This document shows, piece by piece, positions 1 to 5,298 of a DNA stretch of 10,856 nucleotides (within the stretch, counting starts at the first letter, position 1; each line of letters opens with the position of its first letter). This stretch comes from Sphingomonas sp. UBA1000 (lineage in GTDB: Bacteria > Pseudomonadota > Alphaproteobacteria > Sphingomonadales > Sphingomonadaceae). The translations under genes and the position numbers were made by a program. Location: assembly GCA_002291855.1 (NCBI GenBank), contig DBAW01000223.1:493-11348 (forward strand), in the 5' to 3' direction. The notes beneath the pieces are model-generated. The model saw only the letters and a list, made by a program, of their open reading frames with translations, ran no database searches and was not told the origin of the DNA.

Positions 1-5
1 TCGCA

Positions 6-45
6 ACCGCATCAGTGGGGGCTAACAAGCCCGCGTCGCTGCGGT
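6..45 (-). other. Structured leader of the leftward transcript: two nested stems
   Basis: The start of the predicted leftward transcript contains an inner hairpin (bases 32-19): GGGCT, a four-base loop, AGCCC, with perfect arms. It is enclosed by a six-base outer stem in which ACCGCA (minus strand 45-40) pairs with TGCGGT (11-6). No U tract follows the inner stem, so it does not look like an intrinsic terminator. It may be part of an rRNA leader or processing structure. That reading is inference; only the complementarity is directly visible. Confidence 0.45.
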
Positions 46-52
46 GAGAGGC

Positions 53-105
53 CGTATATGGAGGGGCTTCCGGACGGTCAACAGCTTTTTGTCAGAATTT
101 TTGCA
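53..105 (-). promoter_or_regulatory. Strong sigma70-type promoter firing leftward out of the window (rRNA-operon-like)
   Basis: On the minus strand the sequence reads TTGACC (bases 81-76), a 17-base spacer, then TATACG (58-53). This is close to the sigma70 consensus with ideal spacing. Just upstream (about 82-105) is an A/T-rich stretch with A5 and T5 tracts, resembling an UP element, which is striking in such GC-rich DNA. Transcription would start near base 46 and run leftward off the window edge. No start codon with a ribosome binding site is visible in the transcribed part; instead the leader folds. Strong core elements, an UP-like tract and a structured non-coding leader are typical of rrn or other stable-RNA operons, so a 16S rRNA gene beyond base 1 is my best guess. 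That gene is not seen here. Confidence 0.7.
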
Positions 106-319
106 GCGCCCGTCCGACTAGCCGAAAAACCAAGGAAAACTGCCGTTTTTCAGTGTGCTTGGCGCAGATGACAGCGCCGACGCAGGACGCTCACCGGGCC
201 GAATCGCCATCTATGGCGATTCGAAGCAGCAGGATCAGGCCCGGCGACTCCGCCTCGGCGCCCGCACGACCGGCAAAGGGCCGCTGCCGGACCCCCGGCA
301 ACGGCCGATCCCGATCGGA
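106..319. other. Noncoding stretch between the leftward promoter and the CBS gene
   Basis: This stretch lies between the -35 region of the edge promoter and the stop codon of the CBS-domain gene. The short reading frames across it have no ribosome binding site and low-complexity, arginine/proline-rich translations, so I call no gene. It contains the 24-base palindrome at 200-223. It also contains a loose A/T-rich inverted repeat, GAAAAAC (124-130) with GTTTTTC (145-151) across a 14-base loop. I see no classical terminator with a U run for the CBS gene. Confidence 0.5.
200..223. repeat. 24-base inverted repeat (11-base perfect arms)
   Basis: The arms CGAATCGCCAT (200-210) and ATGGCGATTCG (213-223) are perfect reverse complements separated by two bases. 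As RNA it would form a strong hairpin, but no U-rich tract follows on either strand. It lies about 97 bases downstream of the CBS stop codon and about 119 bases upstream of the -35 of the leftward promoter. It could therefore be a Rho-assisted or processing hairpin ending the CBS transcript, or a protein-binding site. The sequence does not decide between these. Confidence 0.6.
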
Positions 320-748
320 TCAGGCGCTCAGAATGTAATCGCGCATCGCCGCCGCCTCGGCCTCGATCCGGTCGATCCGGTGCTTCACCAGGTCGCCGAT
401 CGATACGAACCCGACCAGCCGGTCATGCTCGACCACGGGCAGGTGACGGAACCGACGCCGGGTCATCAGGGACAGCGCCCCCAGCACGCTCTGTTCCGGC
501 CCGACCGTCTGTGCCGGAGCCGTCATCACCTCGGCAACCGGGCGCGACAGCGCGCCGGCCCCTTCGCGGGCGAGACAGTAGATCACGTCGCGTTCGGAAA
601 ATATGCCGACCACCTGCTCCCCCTCGAGCACCGGCAATGCGCCGATGCGCCGTTCGGCAAGCAAGGCGATCGCCTCGCTCACGCGCGTGTCGCTGCTGAT
701 GCTGATCACTTCGCCGGTCCGGCCGGCCAGAATCGCCGCAATCGTCAT
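320..748 (-). CDS. Two-CBS-domain protein (142 aa)
   Basis: The protein consists almost entirely of a tandem CBS (Bateman) module. CBS repeat 1 covers roughly residues 10-64 and ends in the typical G-I-F-S-E-R-D. Repeat 2 covers roughly 71-126 and ends in G-F-V-S-I-G-D-L-V-K-H-R. A short charged helical tail follows. Such stand-alone proteins usually bind adenine nucleotides (AMP, ATP, SAM) or NADH in the cleft between the repeats and act as soluble sensors, but the ligand and partner cannot be read here. Start: ATG at 748 has AAGGAG seven bases upstream. The same frame stays open much further upstream, antisense to the neighbouring membrane-protein gene, but that extension has no domain and overlaps real coding sequence. 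The gene is divergent from the small membrane protein gene, with 63 bases between the starts. Confident in the family, not in the specific role. Confidence 0.92.
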   Translation of the reverse strand: MTIAAILAGRTGEVISISSDTRVSEAIALLAERRIGALPVLEGEQVVGIFSERDVIYCLAREGAGALSRPVAEVMTAPAQTVGPEQSVLGALSLMTRRRFRHLPVVEHDRLVGFVSIGDLVKHRIDRIEAEAAAMRDYILSA

Positions 749-811
749 TGTTCGGCTCCTTCGGGTCTCTCCCGCTGTTGATGTTCCCATGACCAGCCCG
801 CAAAGGGAAGC

Positions 812-1108
812 ATGACCGATATGGATGAGCGACTGGAGATGACCGCGGCAGACAGTTGGCAGCGCTATCGCCGGCTGATGCGCTGGATGACGCTGGCAGC
901 GCTTGGCGCGACGCTGGCGACGATTGCCGGGCTGTGGTGGGCGCAAGGCCCGCTCCCCTGGCTGTTCCTTGTCTTTACCGCCGGCGGCATCTTCTTCTCG
1001 GTCGTGCTGGCGGCCGCGCTGATGGGGCTGGTGTTCCTGAGCGCGGCCAGCGGCCATGACGAACAGATCCAGGATTTTTCGGAAGACGATGATGATCAGC
1101 GGCAATGA
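812..1108 (+). CDS. Small two-helix inner-membrane protein, unknown function (98 aa)
   Basis: I do not recognise a named family. The sequence shows a charged amphipathic N-terminus (residues 1-23) and two hydrophobic helices. Helix 1 is at about 24-44 and helix 2 at about 48-76, joined by a tight Q-G-P-L-P turn. A very acidic C-terminal tail follows (about 81-98, with a run of four Asp). The arginine-rich segment just before helix 1 (R18, R20, R21, R24) suggests both ends lie in the cytoplasm. The start at 812 has AAGGGA a few bases upstream. The 3' end overlaps the thioesterase gene by 17 bases in another frame, so the two are probably one transcript with coupled translation. The overlap and the sensible membrane topology support a real gene; the function is unknown. 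Confidence 0.8.
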   Translation: MTDMDERLEMTAADSWQRYRRLMRWMTLAALGATLATIAGLWWAQGPLPWLFLVFTAGGIFFSVVLAAALMGLVFLSAASGHDEQIQDFSEDDDDQRQ

Positions 1109-1469
1109 ACCGATTCTGCGGGTTGCCCCGCGCCCCGGCGACATCAACTCGAACGGCCATATCTTTGGCGGCTGGGTGCTCAGCCAGATGGATATCGCCG
1201 GCGGCATCCTGGCCGGGCGCACGGCCAACGGCCCGACCGCGACCATCGCCATCGAGGCGATGAAGTTCATCGCCCCGGTGCTGCTGCAGGATATTATTTC
1301 CGTCTATGCCCATGTCGAACGGCGCGGGCGCACATCGATGGGCATCAGGATCGAGGTGATTGCCGACCGCGCGCGCGGGGCCGAACAGGTGAAGGTGACC
1401 GAAGGGCTGTTCACCTTTGTCGCGCTGGACGCGGACCAGCGGCCGCGCCCCATTATCTGGCCGGATTGA
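1092..1469 (+). CDS. yciA: YciA-type acyl-CoA thioesterase, hotdog fold (125 aa)
   Basis: The enzyme should hydrolyse acyl-CoA thioesters to free acid and CoA in the cytoplasm. The sequence has the YciA signature: P-R-P-G-D-I-N-S-N-G-H-I-F-G-G-W at residues 13-28, then S-Q-M-D-I-A-G-G at 31-38. D34 matches the catalytic Asp of the Haemophilus YciA group. A central M-K-F-I-A-P-V segment is the hotdog beta region. The length is slightly short for the family (about 130-150 aa). Two adjacent ATG codons exist (1089 and 1092). I chose 1092 because GGAAG at 1081-1085 lies six bases upstream, against three for the other; an upstream start at 1056 has no good ribosome binding site. The start lies inside the preceding membrane-protein gene. 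The physiological substrate is not shown. Confidence 0.92.
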   Translation: MISGNEPILRVAPRPGDINSNGHIFGGWVLSQMDIAGGILAGRTANGPTATIAIEAMKFIAPVLLQDIISVYAHVERRGRTSMGIRIEVIADRARGAEQVKVTEGLFTFVALDADQRPRPIIWPD

Positions 1470-1481
1470 AGGCCGCGCCGC

Positions 1482-1511
1482 GATTCGCCGGCCGGGCGCG
1501 GCCGGCGATTC
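1482..1511. terminator. GC-rich hairpin between convergent stop codons
   Basis: GATTCGCCGGCC (1482-1493) and GGCCGGCGATTC (1500-1511) pair across a six-base loop with one T:T mismatch, giving a very stable stem. It lies exactly in the 51-base gap between the stop codons of the thioesterase and MAPEG genes, which face each other. No U tract follows on either strand, so it is not a textbook intrinsic terminator. Position and strength suggest a bidirectional stop or 3'-end protection. Confidence 0.55.
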
Positions 1512-1520
1512 CGCCGCCGG

Positions 1521-1952
1521 TCAGCCGACGTCGATAATCTGCGCCCCCGAATCGAGCGCTGCGGGCGCCAGATAAGGAATCGCCGCCGCATAGCCGCCAA
1601 GGCCGATCATCACCGTCAGCGTGACCATCATGCCGATCATCCGGAACGGATTGGGGGCCGGCCGGTCCATGCCGATGGCATGGGCGATGCGCGCGAGCAG
1701 GAACACCCCGCCCGCGGCCCACAGCCAGATCTGGGTGCCGGTCGCCAGTTCGATCACCCCGATCAGGATCAGCACAAACGGGGTCGTCTCCGTATAATTC
1801 GCGTGCGCACGCATGCGCGCGAGCAGCGCGGGATCGCCGCCATCGCCGATCGACACCTTACCAGCCACGCGCCTGGCGATGACCCGCGCGCTCAGCCACA
1901 CCGCGATCAGCGCGGCGGCACCCGCCATGGTCAGCGTGATCGGCAGAATCAT
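1521..1952 (-). CDS. MAPEG-family integral membrane protein (143 aa)
   Basis: MAPEG proteins are small four-helix membrane proteins, named for mammalian glutathione-dependent and eicosanoid enzymes; the bacterial members mostly have unknown substrates. The sequence has an N-terminal helix (about 3-22), then the family signature R-M-R-A-H-A-N-Y-T-E-T-T-P-F (residues 46-59), then three more hydrophobic segments at about 58-71, 75-92 and 105-128. A-R-I-A-H-A-I-G-M, another typical MAPEG feature, is at 87-95. Start: ATG codons lie at 1958 and 1952 in frame. AAAAGGGG directly abuts the first but is six bases from the second, so I chose 1952. A longer open frame reaches 2021 without a ribosome binding site. 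The gene diverges from rpmF. Glutathione transferase activity is possible but unproven. Confidence 0.9.
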   Translation of the reverse strand: MILPITLTMAGAAALIAVWLSARVIARRVAGKVSIGDGGDPALLARMRAHANYTETTPFVLILIGVIELATGTQIWLWAAGGVFLLARIAHAIGMDRPAPNPFRMIGMMVTLTVMIGLGGYAAAIPYLAPAALDSGAQIIDVG

Positions 1953-2015
1953 TCCCATCCCCTTTTGCAAACGTCTATCTTGTCGTCGGGCAACGCTCGC
2001 ACGCCCCCGTGGCGC

Positions 2016-2043
2016 TTGCAACGGCGCGCGAAATCGCTATAGG
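2016..2043 (+). promoter_or_regulatory. Candidate sigma70 promoter for rpmF-plsX-fabH
   Basis: TTGCAA (2016-2021) and TATAGG (2038-2043) are separated by 16 bases; each matches four of six consensus positions. They lie in the intergenic region between divergent MAPEG and rpmF genes, where a promoter for the ribosomal/lipid cluster is expected. The transcript would begin around 2050 and have a leader of about 110 bases before the L32 start. Moderate matches only. Confidence 0.4.
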
Positions 2044-2158
2044 CCCACGCTCGCTTGCGACCGGTCCGGCCGCTCTGGATGGCGGCCCCCGTGCCGTATC
2101 CGGCATTGTCGGGACCCGGGTCGCATCTTGGTCACATTGGATTGGAACAGGTGCCGTC

Positions 2159-2338
2159 ATGGCAGTGCCGAAGAGAAAAACCTCGCCTTCCAAGCGCAAC
2201 ATGCGCCGCAGCCATGATGCGCTGCGCGCGACTGCGTTTCAGGAATGCCCGAACTGCGGCGAACTGAAGCTGCCGCACAATGTGTGCGGCGCGTGCGGCC
2301 ATTATAATGGCCGGCAGATCATCACGGTCGACGCCTGA
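2159..2338 (+). CDS. rpmF: 50S ribosomal protein L32 (59 aa)
   Basis: L32 is a component of the large ribosomal subunit. The N-terminus M-A-V-P-K-R-K-T-S is the hallmark of bacterial L32, followed by the basic segment S-K-R-N-M-R-R-S-H. The two knuckles C30-P-N-C33 and C43-G-A-C46 form a four-cysteine zinc ribbon, so this is the zinc-binding (C+) version. The length is normal. The same frame is open to 2009 upstream, but the conserved start is clearly ATG 2159, with GGAACAGG upstream. It is followed after 37 bases by plsX, the widespread rpmF-plsX-fabH arrangement that links ribosome and membrane lipid synthesis. Confidence 0.97.
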   Translation: MAVPKRKTSPSKRNMRRSHDALRATAFQECPNCGELKLPHNVCGACGHYNGRQIITVDA

Positions 2339-2375
2339 TCACGCCCATTTGCCGTCCGGGGGAGGGGTTTAGCCT

Positions 2376-3425
2376 GTGACCGTCGCGCCGCGGATCGCAA
2401 TCGACGCGATGGGCGGCGATGACGGTCTCCCGGTCATGATCGAGGGGGCTGCTCGCGCGCTTGCCGAGGACCCTGCCCTTCGTTTCCTGCTCGTCGGCGA
2501 CGAAGCCGCGCTCGCCGCGGCCCTTGGCGCGCGCCCGGCGCTCGCCGCCGCGACCGAGATTCGCGCGGCTGCCGACGTCATCGCGGGCAGCGACAAGCCC
2601 AGCCAGGCCATTCGCCGCGCGCGCACCAGCTCGATGGGTCTTGCCATCGACGCGGTAAAGGCGGGCACCGCCGACGCCGCCGTGTCGGGGGGCAATACCG
2701 GCGCGCTGATGGCGATGGCCAAGCTCGCGCTCAGGACCATGTCGGGCATCGACCGGCCCGCGCTCGCCGCGCTGCTGCCCACGCTTGGCGACAATGACCT
2801 CGTCATGCTCGACCTTGGTGCCAATACCGAGTGCGATGCCAATAATCTGGTCGAGTTCGCGGTGATGGGCGCGGCCTATGCCCGTGCCGTCATGGGCCTT
2901 GCCGCGCCGCGCGTGCGGCTGCTCAACATCGGCGAGGAAGAGCTGAAGGGCACCGACGAGGTGCGCGACGCCGCCGCCCTGCTGCGCGGCGCGACCGATC
3001 TGCCGCTGCGCTTTGACGGGTTCATCGAGGCCGACCGGCTGGGCCGGGGCGAGGCCGATGTGATCGTCTCCGACGGCTTTACCGGCAATATCGCGCTCAA
3101 ATCGGTCGAAGGCACCGCCCGGTTCATCACCGATCTGCTGCGCCGCGCCTTCACCTCCTCGCTGCGTTCCAAGGCAGGATTCGTGCTGTCGCGCCCGGCT
3201 TTTCACATGCTCAAGACCCATCTGGATCCAAACAATCACAATGGCGCGGTGTTCCTTGGCCTGAACGGCGTGGTCGTCAAAAGCCATGGCGGGGCCGATG
3301 CCGGCGGTGTCGCCAATGCCATCGGCGTCGCGGCCAAGCTGGTGCGCGCGGACATTGCGCGGCGCATCGCCGACGATCTGGCCCATTTCCGTGCCGGTTC
3401 GGGCGCGGCGGCGGCCGCGAAATGA
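2376..3425 (+). CDS. plsX: Phosphate acyltransferase PlsX (349 aa)
   Basis: PlsX converts acyl-ACP and phosphate to acyl-phosphate, the donor used by PlsY in the first step of phospholipid synthesis. It is a peripheral membrane enzyme. Visible family motifs are I-D-A-M-G-G-D at residues 9-15, S-G-G-N-T-G-A at 104-110, M-L-D-L-G-A-N at 144-150, and S-D-G-F-T-G-N at 232-238; L-G-L-N-G-V-V-V-K-S-H-G-G lies further on. The length is normal for the family. The start is a GTG at 2376, chosen because GGAGGGG (2361-2367) lies eight bases upstream and it begins right before the conserved N-terminal strand. The C-terminus is an alanine-rich tail. The stop overlaps the fabH start (ATGA), so translation of the two is coupled. 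Confidence 0.97.
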   Translation: MTVAPRIAIDAMGGDDGLPVMIEGAARALAEDPALRFLLVGDEAALAAALGARPALAAATEIRAAADVIAGSDKPSQAIRRARTSSMGLAIDAVKAGTADAAVSGGNTGALMAMAKLALRTMSGIDRPALAALLPTLGDNDLVMLDLGANTECDANNLVEFAVMGAAYARAVMGLAAPRVRLLNIGEEELKGTDEVRDAAALLRGATDLPLRFDGFIEADRLGRGEADVIVSDGFTGNIALKSVEGTARFITDLLRRAFTSSLRSKAGFVLSRPAFHMLKTHLDPNNHNGAVFLGLNGVVVKSHGGADAGGVANAIGVAAKLVRADIARRIADDLAHFRAGSGAAAAAK

Positions 3426-4393
3426 CGGTCAGGGCCGCGATTCTGGGCACCGGATCGGCGCTGCCGCGCCAGCGTGTCGCCAATGCCGAACTGGCCGCGC
3501 GCATCGACACGTCCGACGAATGGATTGTCGAGCGCACCGGCATCCGCTTCCGCCATATCGCCGGCGAAGGCGAAACCACCTCGACGCTTGCAACCGATGC
3601 GGCGCGGGCGGCGCTTGAGGCAGCGGGCATCGCGGCGGCGGAAATCGACCTGATCGTGCTGGCGACGGCGACGCCCGACCAGACCTTCCCGGCCAGCGCC
3701 ACCCGCGTGCAGGCCGCGCTGGGCATCGCCGATTGCGTCGCCTTCGATGTTGCCGCCGTCTGTTCGGGCTTTCTCTATGCGGTCTCGGTCGCCGATGCGA
3801 TGATCCGCGCCGGCTCGGCCCGCCATGCGCTGGTGATCGGGGCCGAGACGTTCAGCCGCATCCTCGACTGGGAAGACCGCACGACCTGCGTGCTGTTCGG
3901 CGACGGGGCGGGCGCGATCGTGCTCGGCGCGACGACCAGCGACGGCGATGCGCCGCGCGGCATTCTCGCCACAAGGCTCCATGCCGATGGCCGGCACAAT
4001 GACCTGCTCTATGTCGATGGCGGCCCGTCCACCACCGGCACGGTCGGCAAGGTCCGGATGAAGGGGCGCGAGGTGTTCCGCCATGCGGTCGTCAACCTCG
4101 CCTCGGTGATGGACGAGGCGCTGGGCGCCGCCGGCCTGACCCCGGCCGATGTCGACTGGGTGGTGCCGCATCAGGCCAATGCCCGCATCCTCGATGCCAC
4201 CGCCAAGAAGCTTGGCCTGTCGCCGGACAAGGTGGTGGTGACGGTCGACCAGCATGCCAACACCTCCGCTGCCTCGGTGCCGCTCGCGCTTGACACGGCG
4301 GTGCGCGACGGGCGGATCAAGGCCGGCGATCTGGTGGTGCTGGAGGCAATGGGCGGCGGCTTTACCTGGGGAGCTGCGGTGCTGCGGTTCTGA
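3422..4393 (+). CDS. fabH: 3-oxoacyl-ACP synthase III (KAS III, 323 aa)
   Basis: FabH starts type II fatty acid synthesis by condensing an acyl-CoA primer, usually acetyl-CoA, with malonyl-ACP. The catalytic triad is visible: Cys114 in A-A-V-C-S-G-F, His250 in V-P-H-Q-A-N-A-R-I, and Asn280 in Q-H-A-N-T-S-A-A. The N-terminal motif S-D-E-W-I-V-E-R-T-G-I is at 31-41, and the C-terminal G-G-G-F-T-W-G-A near 311-318 is also standard. The length is typical. The start overlaps the plsX stop by four bases. It is followed by 70 bases containing a fresh promoter, so ihfA may be both read through and separately expressed. Confidence 0.97.
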   Translation: MTVRAAILGTGSALPRQRVANAELAARIDTSDEWIVERTGIRFRHIAGEGETTSTLATDAARAALEAAGIAAAEIDLIVLATATPDQTFPASATRVQAALGIADCVAFDVAAVCSGFLYAVSVADAMIRAGSARHALVIGAETFSRILDWEDRTTCVLFGDGAGAIVLGATTSDGDAPRGILATRLHADGRHNDLLYVDGGPSTTGTVGKVRMKGREVFRHAVVNLASVMDEALGAAGLTPADVDWVVPHQANARILDATAKKLGLSPDKVVVTVDQHANTSAASVPLALDTAVRDGRIKAGDLVVLEAMGGGFTWGAAVLRF

Positions 4394-4409
4394 TCCGCGC
4401 CACCCCGAT

Positions 4410-4437
4410 TTGACGTTACGATTCCGCCCGTTACTAT
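4410..4437 (+). promoter_or_regulatory. Candidate sigma70 promoter for ihfA
   Basis: TTGACG (4410-4415, five of six consensus bases) and TACTAT (4432-4437, four of six) are separated by 16 bases. They lie in the short fabH-ihfA gap, with a predicted start about 20 bases ahead of the ihfA ATG. The placement suggests ihfA and the MerR gene can be expressed independently of the lipid genes. Confidence 0.55.
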
Positions 4438-4463
4438 GGCTGACTGACATAAGGGGGGAGTCG

Positions 4464-4811
4464 ATGGCGGATATGGAACGCAACGACCAACATAGCGACC
4501 AACGCCTTGGCGGCGGTGCCGCCGGCACGCTCACCCGCGCCGATCTGGCCGAATCGCTGCACCGCGAAATCGGCCTGTCCCGCGCCGAATCCGCCAACAT
4601 CGTCGAGGGCATTCTCGGCCATATGTGCGAGGCGCTGGCCAACGGCCAGAACGTCAAGATCTCCGGCTTTGGCAGTTTCGTGCTGCGCGACAAGGGCGAG
4701 CGGATCGGCCGTAATCCCAAGACCGGGGTCGAAGTGCCGATCGCGCCGCGCCGCGTGCTGACCTTCCGCGCCAGCCAGATGCTGCGCGACCGGATCGTCC
4801 GCGCGGGCTGA
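4464..4811 (+). CDS. ihfA: Integration host factor, alpha subunit (115 aa)
   Basis: IhfA pairs with IhfB to form the DNA-bending nucleoid protein used in recombination, replication and promoter architecture. The HU/IHF fold runs from about residue 22 (L-T-R-A-D-L-A-E) to the end. The core V-K-I-S-G-F-G-S-F is at 64-72, and the arm G-R-N-P-K-T-G at 82-88 contains the intercalating Pro85. The context next to a MerR gene and behind plsX-fabH is the usual alphaproteobacterial ihfA position, which favours alpha over beta or HU. The start at 4464 has an AAGGGGGGAG tract (4451-4460) close upstream; ATG 4473 is possible. Either gives an N-terminal polar extension of about 20 residues, rich in Asp, Gln and Gly, before the fold; E. 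coli IhfA (about 99 aa) lacks it. Confidence 0.93.
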   Translation: MADMERNDQHSDQRLGGGAAGTLTRADLAESLHREIGLSRAESANIVEGILGHMCEALANGQNVKISGFGSFVLRDKGERIGRNPKTGVEVPIAPRRVLTFRASQMLRDRIVRAG

Positions 4812-4824
4812 TCCGCACCCGGCG

Positions 4825-5172
4825 ATGAAATCCGACGACGCATTCCGCACGATCGGGGAACTGGCCGATGAACTCGGCCTGCCCCAGCACATCCTGCGCT
4901 ATTGGGAAACGCGCTTCCCGCAGCTGCGCCCGCTCCAGCGCGCGGGCAACAGGCGCTATTACCGCCCTGCCGACATTGCCCTTGCCCGCCGCATCCACCG
5001 GCTGCTGAACGAGGAAGGCTATACGATCAAGGGCGTGCAGAAGCTGCTGGCCGAGGGGGAGGCGAAGCCCGACGTATCGCCCGCCCCGGCTCCCCCGATC
5101 GCGCTGCCGCTGGCCGAGCTGAAGCGCATCCGCCAGCTGCTCGTCGACGCGCTGGCCGACAGCGCGGCCTGA
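4825..5172 (+). CDS. MerR-type HTH regulator (115 aa)
   Basis: A small DNA-binding protein of the MerR superfamily, immediately downstream of ihfA (13-base gap) and likely on the same transcript. The winged helix-turn-helix is at the N-terminus: F-R-T-I-G-E-L-A-D-E-L-G at 7-18, then H-I-L-R-Y-W-E-T-R-F-P at 22-32, with the wing L-Q-R-A-G-N-R-R-Y-Y-R-P-A-D at 37-50. A short helix pair follows, then a Pro/Ala-rich linker (about 81-95) and a final helix. There are no cysteines, so a metal- or redox-sensing role like MerR or SoxR is unlikely. No ligand-binding domain is present. This gene is a conserved companion of ihfA in alphaproteobacteria; its regulon is unknown to me. The start at 4825 lacks a strong ribosome binding site, which suggests coupling to ihfA. 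Confidence 0.92.
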   Translation: MKSDDAFRTIGELADELGLPQHILRYWETRFPQLRPLQRAGNRRYYRPADIALARRIHRLLNEEGYTIKGVQKLLAEGEAKPDVSPAPAPPIALPLAELKRIRQLLVDALADSAA

Positions 5173-5176
5173 TCAT

Positions 5177-5222
5177 GGCGCGAGGCCGCGGCCCGGGCCG
5201 GCCCATGGCCGGGCTTCGCGCC
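5177..5222 (+). terminator. Large GC-rich hairpin after the ihfA-merR unit
   Basis: GGCGCGA (5177-5183) pairs with TCGCGCC (5216-5222), and inside it GCCCGG (5191-5196) pairs with CCGGGC (5209-5214). The result is a long, bulged, very stable stem four bases after the merR stop codon. No U run follows, so it is not a classical intrinsic terminator. It probably marks the 3' end of the plsX-to-merR transcription block, since the next gene starts only about 75 bases later with its own ribosome binding site. This functional reading is inference. Confidence 0.4.
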
Positions 5223-5298
5223 GCGCGGTTCGCGCGCTATGGCCGCCAAAGCCGGTTCGCGGCGACTGCCCGAACTGCCAGCCAATGGAGACGATGCG

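Noticed and set aside
153..781. Plus-strand frames over the CBS gene and the left noncoding region
   Set aside because: No ribosome binding site, Arg/Pro-rich composition, and opposite strand to the recognisable CBS protein.
749..1270. N-terminal extension of the CBS protein frame up to base 1270 on the minus strand
   Set aside because: It is antisense to the small membrane protein and thioesterase genes, has no domain, is arginine/proline-rich, and the good ribosome binding site is at ATG 748.
3236..4843. 535-codon open frame on the minus strand opposite fabH and ihfA
   Set aside because: Shadow frame produced by GC-rich codon use opposite well-conserved fabH and ihfA; the translation is Arg/Ala/Ser-rich and resembles no family.
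5173..5298. Possible tRNA gene after the MerR gene
   Set aside because: A tRNA can follow this regulator in other alphaproteobacteria, but no acceptor stem, T-loop consensus (GTTCRA) or cloverleaf can be built here; the pairing fits a simple long stem.
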